Shown: in pieces, positions 41,854 to 44,729 of the stretch
Position numbering within the stretch: position 1 is the first letter of the stretch
Layout: the number at the start of each line of letters is the position of its first letter
DNA from: a virus
Virus record (IMG/VR): IMGVR_UViG_3300034082_002813
Span: 1-44,729 of that record
Strand: one strand, 5' to 3'
Length of the DNA stretch: 44,729 nucleotides
Notes under the pieces: generated by a model
What the model was told of the DNA's origin: nothing
Database searches by the model: none
Seen by the model: the letters and a program-made list of their open reading frames with translations, nothing else
Made by a program: the position numbers and the translations under genes

Positions 41854-42081
41854 TTATTCTACTCTTCTAAGATACTCTCTACCTATCTTGCCTTCTTGTA
41901 CATCTAACAAGGCACTCACAGGAGCATTCATTTGAGTAGTATGACCTGCTGCCTTGTGTCTACGACTGAGTTCTCTAGCTCTTACTGTAGCGATTAACAC
42001 AAGATCAAATCTGTTGCCTCCTACTTGTTCTACACATTTTTGTGTATCTATGTTAGGACCACGGCTGTCAGTTAGTTTCAT
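41854..42081 (-). CDS. rpoZ: RNA polymerase omega subunit
   Basis: A 75-residue protein whose CVEQVGGNRFDLVLIATVRARELSRR matches the core of bacterial omega (NRFDLVLVAARRAR in E. coli), followed by an HTTQMNAPVSALLDVQEGKI stretch like the region around VIALREIEEGLI. Its length (75 versus about 90) is slightly short at the C-terminus. Omega clamps the beta-prime subunit and stabilises host RNA polymerase. A phage copy might replace host omega and alter promoter preference. AAAGG precedes the ATG. It sits between tRNA-Pro and the initiator-type tRNA. Confidence 0.9.
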   Translation of the reverse strand: MKLTDSRGPNIDTQKCVEQVGGNRFDLVLIATVRARELSRRHKAAGHTTQMNAPVSALLDVQEGKIGREYLRRVE

Positions 42082-42101
42082 TTTTTGCCTTTGTAAAAAA
42101 C

Positions 42102-42175
42102 TGGTTGCGGGACCTGGAATCGAACCAGGGACTGGAGCTTATGAGACTCCTGAGATGCCGCTTCTCCATCCCGCG
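42102..42175 (-). tRNA. initiator-type tRNA-Met (anticodon CAT)
   Basis: The gene starts CGCGGGATGGAG and ends CCCGCAACCA, as in E. coli tRNA-fMet. The first acceptor pair is a C1-A72 mismatch, the hallmark that allows formylation. The anticodon loop CTCATAA is identical to the fMet loop. The anticodon stem is GGAGT/GCTCC and lacks the three consecutive G-C pairs of bacterial initiators. CCA is encoded. Elongator Met or Ile2 (lysidine) is less likely given C1-A72. Confidence 0.88.
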
Positions 42176-42181
42176 ATAAAC

Positions 42182-42268
42182 TTAATAAAACACATTTTGC
42201 ACTTTTCACTACGGCGGTGTGCAGTCCTTACAACCTAAACTATGTTTAGGCAAAATGTGTTTTATTAA
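42182..42268 (-). ncRNA. stem-closed structured RNA element 1, 5' of initiator-type tRNA
   Basis: A perfect 19-bp inverted repeat (42182-42200 with 42250-42268) encloses 49 nt that contain a CTAAAC-ATA-GTTTAG hairpin and a TGCAC/GTGCA stem. The element ends 6 nt before the 5' end of the initiator-type tRNA on the minus strand. The strand is assumed from the flanking tRNA. It might be a stable small RNA like T4 RNA C and D, or a processing signal. Confidence 0.6.
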
Positions 42269-42405
42269 ACTAACCTTATAGGTGCTCTCTGCGGCGCTTG
42301 AATCCACGGTAGCCCTGCTCTTCATGGCCGGTCCTTGTACATGGTCGACATTGACAAGTATTTCGGTGTTCCACTGTAGCTACTACAGAAAGCATTTATA
42401 AAATA
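42269..42405. other. non-coding spacer with hairpins
   Basis: No convincing gene. CTGTAG-CTA-CTACAG (42374-42388) is a perfect hairpin, and a TATAAAT box on the minus strand (42394-42400) could be a late promoter reading toward the tRNAs. A short 38-codon frame on the minus strand (42209-42325) runs through element 1 and is not called. Confidence 0.5.
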
Positions 42406-42527
42406 ACTTTATTAAAATATACTTCCAACAAGTGTCTTATGCTTGTTGTACCGTGTGCTATGCACATTTCCTTTGCGAGGCTCCCCCGGGTTTGGGCAAT
42501 GTAGACGAAAGTATATTTTAATAAAGT
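42406..42527 (-). ncRNA. stem-closed structured RNA element 2
   Basis: A perfect 19-bp inverted repeat (42406-42424 with 42509-42527) encloses 84 nt with a 7-bp CAACAAG/CTTGTTG hairpin and a GTGC-ATA-GCAC hairpin. The whole 122-nt unit looks like a folded stable RNA. The strand is assumed from neighbours. I do not recognise the class. Confidence 0.6.
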
Positions 42528-42734
42528 GTCTAGCTACTCCCACCACAGGAGCCCTAGACTGAGCGGTTACTCTGTCCATAACATTTGTTCTTCTGGAAAA
42601 GGCGTTATACCAAACCCTAGGCAGTTTCCAGTATCCCTTAAATGGGGACTGTGAGGTCAGGTCCTAGTGTACCCCCTGGTCTATCGTTACAGGGACGCTA
42701 TTTCTTTAACGTAGAAATAGTAAGACGGGGTCTG
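42528..42734. other. non-coding stretch with hairpins
   Basis: No gene is visible. It contains an 8-bp perfect hairpin CTATTTCT/AGAAATAG (42700-42722) and a CAGTCCCC/GGGATACTG stem (about 42630-42654). It lies downstream of the 42735 gene and upstream of element 2 in the minus-strand direction, and may be part of a larger structured RNA. Confidence 0.5.
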
Positions 42735-43310
42735 TTATAGCAGGCCTTCTGCTTGCAGTGAAGCCACTACATCATCACTCAGAGGAATCTCTGTCTTGAT
42801 GTTCAACTCAAGCACTTCGTCGTTGAGCTGTTGTTTTTGCTTTTTCAGGTTAAGCACTTCTGCTTTGGCCTGTGCAATTTGTTCCTTGCCAAGAACACTG
42901 GTGCTTACTGTGTCGCTGTAGCCGTAGATGCTACGACGGCTGGTTTCGCCCTTGTCGTTCTTGATCTTTTCCAACTTGCCCTTGATCACTTCCAAAGAAG
43001 TGATTTCTGTGGCCTTGGCCAGTTCTTCTAGCTGACCGATGCGTTTGTCAATGAACGCTGCCTTGGCCAGGGCTGTGTTAATGCCACTGGCTGCGTTGGC
43101 TGTGCCAACCAATGCACGTATGTTGTACAGAGCCATGGTCAGCTTTTGTCTGCGACCATCGTTGGCAACCAATTCGGAGTTGGCCTTGGTGATGGCAGCT
43201 TCTACGTCTTGAAACTCATTGAGCTCCACGGTGAAATCTACTTTGATACCTTTGATGGTATCGTTGATGCTGTTCTGTACAGCATTTGCTTTTCTCAGTG
43301 TGATATTCAT
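42735..43310 (-). CDS. coiled-coil protein of unknown function
   Basis: A 191-residue protein, mostly helical: MNITLRKANAVQNSINDTIKG at the start, long charged heptad stretches (about 75-110 and 140-175) and a short ordered loop SRRSIYGYSDTVSTSVLG. It resembles uncharacterised proteins of large marine phages. AAAGGA precedes the ATG. It stands alone behind a consensus early promoter about 290 nt upstream, which suggests an early function. Confidence 0.75.
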   Translation of the reverse strand: MNITLRKANAVQNSINDTIKGIKVDFTVELNEFQDVEAAITKANSELVANDGRRQKLTMALYNIRALVGTANAASGINTALAKAAFIDKRIGQLEELAKATEITSLEVIKGKLEKIKNDKGETSRRSIYGYSDTVSTSVLGKEQIAQAKAEVLNLKKQKQQLNDEVLELNIKTEIPLSDDVVASLQAEGLL

Positions 43311-43600
43311 TTTCTTCCTTTATTCAAACAACAATGACGGGTCCATGAAAGGTCAAGTAATAGACCGGACAATTGACAAATAGGTAGCATAAACAGCATC
43401 CCTTTGACAATGTGCAATATACAATACACAGAGATCCATATATTTCCGATTAACAAATGACATTCTATTAGGGATCGGATCACATAAACACGGCCATTGT
43501 TCAGATGGTTGTAAGTTTGGAGTATGGCATGAAGCCTTACGCCTTTGTGTCTATTCTCATCTACCCTTCACTTCACCGGTTGAAACATTTCTGTCCCAAC
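43311..43600 (-). promoter_or_regulatory. long 5' leader of the coiled-coil gene
   Basis: About 290 nt lie between the expected transcription start of the sigma70 promoter at 43607 and the ATG at 43310. I see no gene here. The length allows a structured leader or attenuator, but I recognise no riboswitch motif. Confidence 0.4.
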
Positions 43601-43606
43601 AAAACT

Positions 43607-43635
43607 ATTATAACATATGACAACATGTCTGTCAA
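43607..43635 (-). promoter_or_regulatory. consensus sigma70 promoter (TTGACA-17-TATAAT)
   Basis: On the minus strand TTGACA (43630-43635) and TATAAT (43607-43612) are 17 bp apart, matching both consensus boxes fully. It reads toward the coiled-coil gene and the structured RNA/tRNA region beyond. Confidence 0.9.
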
Positions 43636-43641
43636 CATGTT
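43622..43641. promoter_or_regulatory. palindromic operator candidate over the -35 box
   Basis: AACATGT (43622-43628) and ACATGTT (43635-43641) form a perfect inverted repeat with a 6-bp spacer centred on the -35 box. This is a typical site for a dimeric repressor or activator. Confidence 0.55.
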
Positions 43642-43651
43642 TTGGCTATCT

Positions 43652-43725
43652 TGGTGCCCCGTGACAGAATCGAACTGCCAATACCTGATTACAAAACAGG
43701 TGTTATGCCACTTAACTAACAGGGC
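43652..43725 (-). tRNA. tRNA-Thr (anticodon TGT)
   Basis: Acceptor GCCCTGT pairs with ACGGGGC with one G-U. The anticodon loop TTTGTAA gives TGT. The T arm has TTCGATT with one mismatch, and CCA is encoded. Together with tRNA-Thr(GGT) it covers all threonine codons. Confidence 0.9.
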
Positions 43726-43741
43726 CTACTATTACTTATCT

Positions 43742-43817
43742 TGGTGGAGGATAACGGATTCGAACCGTTTGCTCCTGGTTGCAAACCAGGTGTGTTAGCC
43801 AAGTATACCAATCCCCC
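43742..43817 (-). tRNA. tRNA-Ala (anticodon TGC)
   Basis: Acceptor GGGGGAT pairs with ATCCTCC and contains the G3-U70 pair that defines alanine tRNAs. The anticodon arm CCTGG-TTTGCAA-CCAGG gives TGC. The T arm is AACGG-TTCGAAT-CCGTT, and CCA is encoded. Confidence 0.95.
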
Positions 43818-43821
43818 GAAT

Positions 43822-44028
43822 TTAATTCCTAGTTGATGCAGTGCCAGTTGGATTTTTTGCATATCCACCTGGACCAGCAGGTCTCTTTTCACGCTTGGGC
43901 TGGATAGCTGCACACAATTCTGCATCGATCATCATGCGTTTCCAACCGTTGCGTAGTTCTGGATCTTTGATCCCAGACAACATCGACTTTGTCATCGAAC
44001 TCATTCTATAATTTGGACCTGGTTTCAT
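43822..44028 (-). CDS. small basic protein of unknown function (68 aa)
   Basis: MKPGPNYRMSSMTKSMLSGIKDPELRNGWKRMMIDAE then a lysine, proline and glycine-rich tail. GAGGAAAT precedes the ATG. Its codon-regular pattern and its place between tRNA genes support a real gene. A basic disordered tail suggests nucleic acid binding, but this is inference. Confidence 0.72.
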   Translation of the reverse strand: MKPGPNYRMSSMTKSMLSGIKDPELRNGWKRMMIDAELCAAIQPKREKRPAGPGGYAKNPTGTASTRN

Positions 44029-44050
44029 ATATTTCCTCTTTTAAAAAACA

Positions 44051-44142
44051 TGGTGGAAGGTGAGGGATTCGAACCCTCGGGGCACCTTACGGCACCCCGC
44101 AGTTTAGCAAACTGCTGATTTAAGCCACTCATCCAACCTTCC
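44051..44142 (-). tRNA. tRNA-Ser (anticodon GCT)
   Basis: Acceptor GGAAGGT pairs 7 of 7 with ACCTTCC. The anticodon arm GCAGT-TTGCTAA-ACTGC gives GCT. A long variable arm (GGGGTGCC/GGTGCCCC type) and a T arm with TTCGAAT complete a class II serine tRNA. CCA is encoded. Confidence 0.95.
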
Positions 44143-44148
44143 TTGTAC

Positions 44149-44222
44149 TGGTACCTCGTGACAGGATCGAACTGCCGTCTCTGCTGTGTAAAAGCAGGGC
44201 CCTACCATTAGACGAACGAGGC
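44149..44222 (-). tRNA. tRNA-Val (anticodon TAC)
   Basis: Acceptor GCCTCGT pairs with ACGAGGT with a terminal G-U. The anticodon arm CTGCT-TTTACAC-AGCAG gives TAC. The T arm has TTCGATC, and CCA is encoded. Its 5' end lies 2 nt from structured element 3. Confidence 0.93.
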
Positions 44223-44224
44223 AT

Positions 44225-44308
44225 ACTATTCTGAAACACACTGGCTGTTGCTTGTCATTGTCTTTAACTACCTCTCGGTGGCGGTAGACCAATGTGTTTT
44301 AGAATAGT
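44225..44308 (-). ncRNA. stem-closed structured RNA element 3, 5' of tRNA-Val
   Basis: A 20-nt inverted repeat (44225-44244 with 44289-44308, 18 Watson-Crick pairs plus one G-U and one mismatch) encloses 44 nt with a CTACC/GGTAG hairpin. It shares the stem string AAAACACATT with element 1. The strand is assumed from tRNA-Val. Confidence 0.58.
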
Positions 44309-44642
44309 GGAGCACTGAGAATACATGCTTACCTAACAACACCTCGGACATTATTACGATCCTTGCGAGACCGCTTTCTTCCGACTTCCACTAGATCCAT
44401 ATTGCTATGTAACCTAGTCTGCTGCCAACATCGCCGTTTTTAAAGACAGGCATTAGTCTTGTCGCCATATGCTATTCTACGCTTTCTATCCCGTTGACCT
44501 TTAGAGCCATTCACTGTCGCTAAACAGTTACGAAACTTCTTGCATAAACAGATTTCACCTTGCGAGTTACGTCTGACTGTATTGTGTTGCCACTACAGTA
44601 TTAGATGCTTTTCACATATGACCGAGTCAGTCTTTGCTTTTT
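44309..44642. other. non-coding, hairpin-rich stretch
   Basis: No gene with a credible start is visible on either strand. Hairpins include ACTGT/ACAGT (about 44514-44531) and ACTGTA/TACAGT (about 44577-44600). Together with element 3 it may form one larger structured RNA in the tRNA cluster. Confidence 0.45.
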
Positions 44643-44714
44643 AAACGTTAGAAGGAGTTGAACCCTCAGCCGTCTCCTTAACAGGGAGATGCACTACCAT
44701 TGTGCTATAACTGA
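44643..44714 (-). tRNA. tRNA-Asn (anticodon GTT), odd acceptor stem
   Basis: The anticodon arm TCTCC-CTGTTAA-GGAGA gives GTT. The D arm GCAC/GTGC with AATGGTA and the T arm GAGGG-TTCAACT-CCTTC are good. Only about four of seven acceptor pairs form, and the 3' end is not followed by CCA, unlike every other tRNA here. It may need 3' trimming and CCA addition, or may be decaying. Confidence 0.65.
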
Positions 44715-44729
44715 ACCTACTGCGATGTG

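Noticed and set aside
42209-42325. 38-codon minus-strand frame ending CKDC
   Set aside because: It crosses the 19-bp inverted repeat of element 1 and has no ribosome-binding site.
42176-42734. tmRNA, RNase P RNA or hammerhead ribozyme
   Set aside because: None of the conserved ends or cores of these RNAs could be found by eye.
44440-44580. Basic open frame on the minus strand in the hairpin-rich stretch
   Set aside because: It has no start codon with a ribosome-binding site and overlaps stable hairpins; structured RNA is the better explanation.
44595-44625. Short similarity to a 23S rRNA segment (TTAGATGCTTT)
   Set aside because: Only about 11 bases match and the flanks do not follow rRNA; likely chance.
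1-44729. CRISPR array, insertion sequence, integrase or attachment site
   Set aside because: No regularly spaced direct repeats, transposase motifs or recombinase genes were seen.

Overview
The window looks like part of the genome of a large marine T4-type myovirus. The evidence is: very tight, mostly overlapping genes (many ATGA stop/start overlaps); T4-style late promoters (TATAAATA and close variants) in front of many transcription units; a scattered set of tRNA genes with encoded CCA; a tail-fibre-like structural protein; and many short genes of types I recognise from phages of marine bacteria. No rRNA, ribosomal protein operon, transposase, integrase or CRISPR array is visible. Base composition is AT-rich throughout. 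The host cannot be read from the sequence.

Layout. (1) 1-140: one long tRNA-like gene. (2) 203-34030: a dense accessory 'chemistry' region. It encodes nine radical SAM enzymes (a tenth lies at 40080-41735), about sixteen proteins with the HxD...H pattern of the 2-oxoglutarate/Fe(II) dioxygenase fold (a seventeenth lies at 39406), and a class III aminotransferase, an amidinotransferase, a nitroreductase, two or three methyltransferases, a QueC-like PP-loop protein, a fatty acid desaturase, SGNH-hydrolase-like proteins and several genes of unknown function. Five related small dioxygenase-like genes that begin MK-[YF]-x-G-N-[YF] lie almost head to tail between 12020 and 15987, and a more distant relative is at 27317. 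(3) 34026-36300: tRNA-Leu, a sulfotransferase-like gene, a tail-fibre-like gene with NVTG repeats, and a run of three hairpins ending in a strong terminator. (4) 36294-38604: an early-type operon (perfect sigma70 promoter) with a SprT-like metallopeptidase, translation initiation factor IF-1, a dual-specificity phosphatase, small proteins and a metallophosphoesterase. (5) 38658-44729: tRNAs (Thr, Gly, Pro, initiator Met, Thr, Ala, Ser, Val, Asn), an RNA polymerase omega homologue, a coiled-coil protein behind a second perfect sigma70 promoter with an overlapping palindrome, and more than 1 kb of highly structured non-coding DNA. That DNA includes three elements closed by 19-20 bp terminal stems.

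How it may work together (inference). The early-type operons carry host-takeover functions: IF-1, omega, phosphatase, protease and an initiator-type tRNA that could bias initiation of both transcription and translation. The late-promoter units express the radical SAM/dioxygenase block, often with the promoter so close to the ATG that the mRNA would be leaderless. Expression late in infection, alongside tail fibre proteins, fits modification of virion proteins, or of a surface glycan, lipid or small molecule. The sequence does not reveal the substrate. The two most unusual features are the density of iron-dependent radical/oxygenase enzymes and the phage-borne initiation set (IF-1, initiator tRNA, omega).
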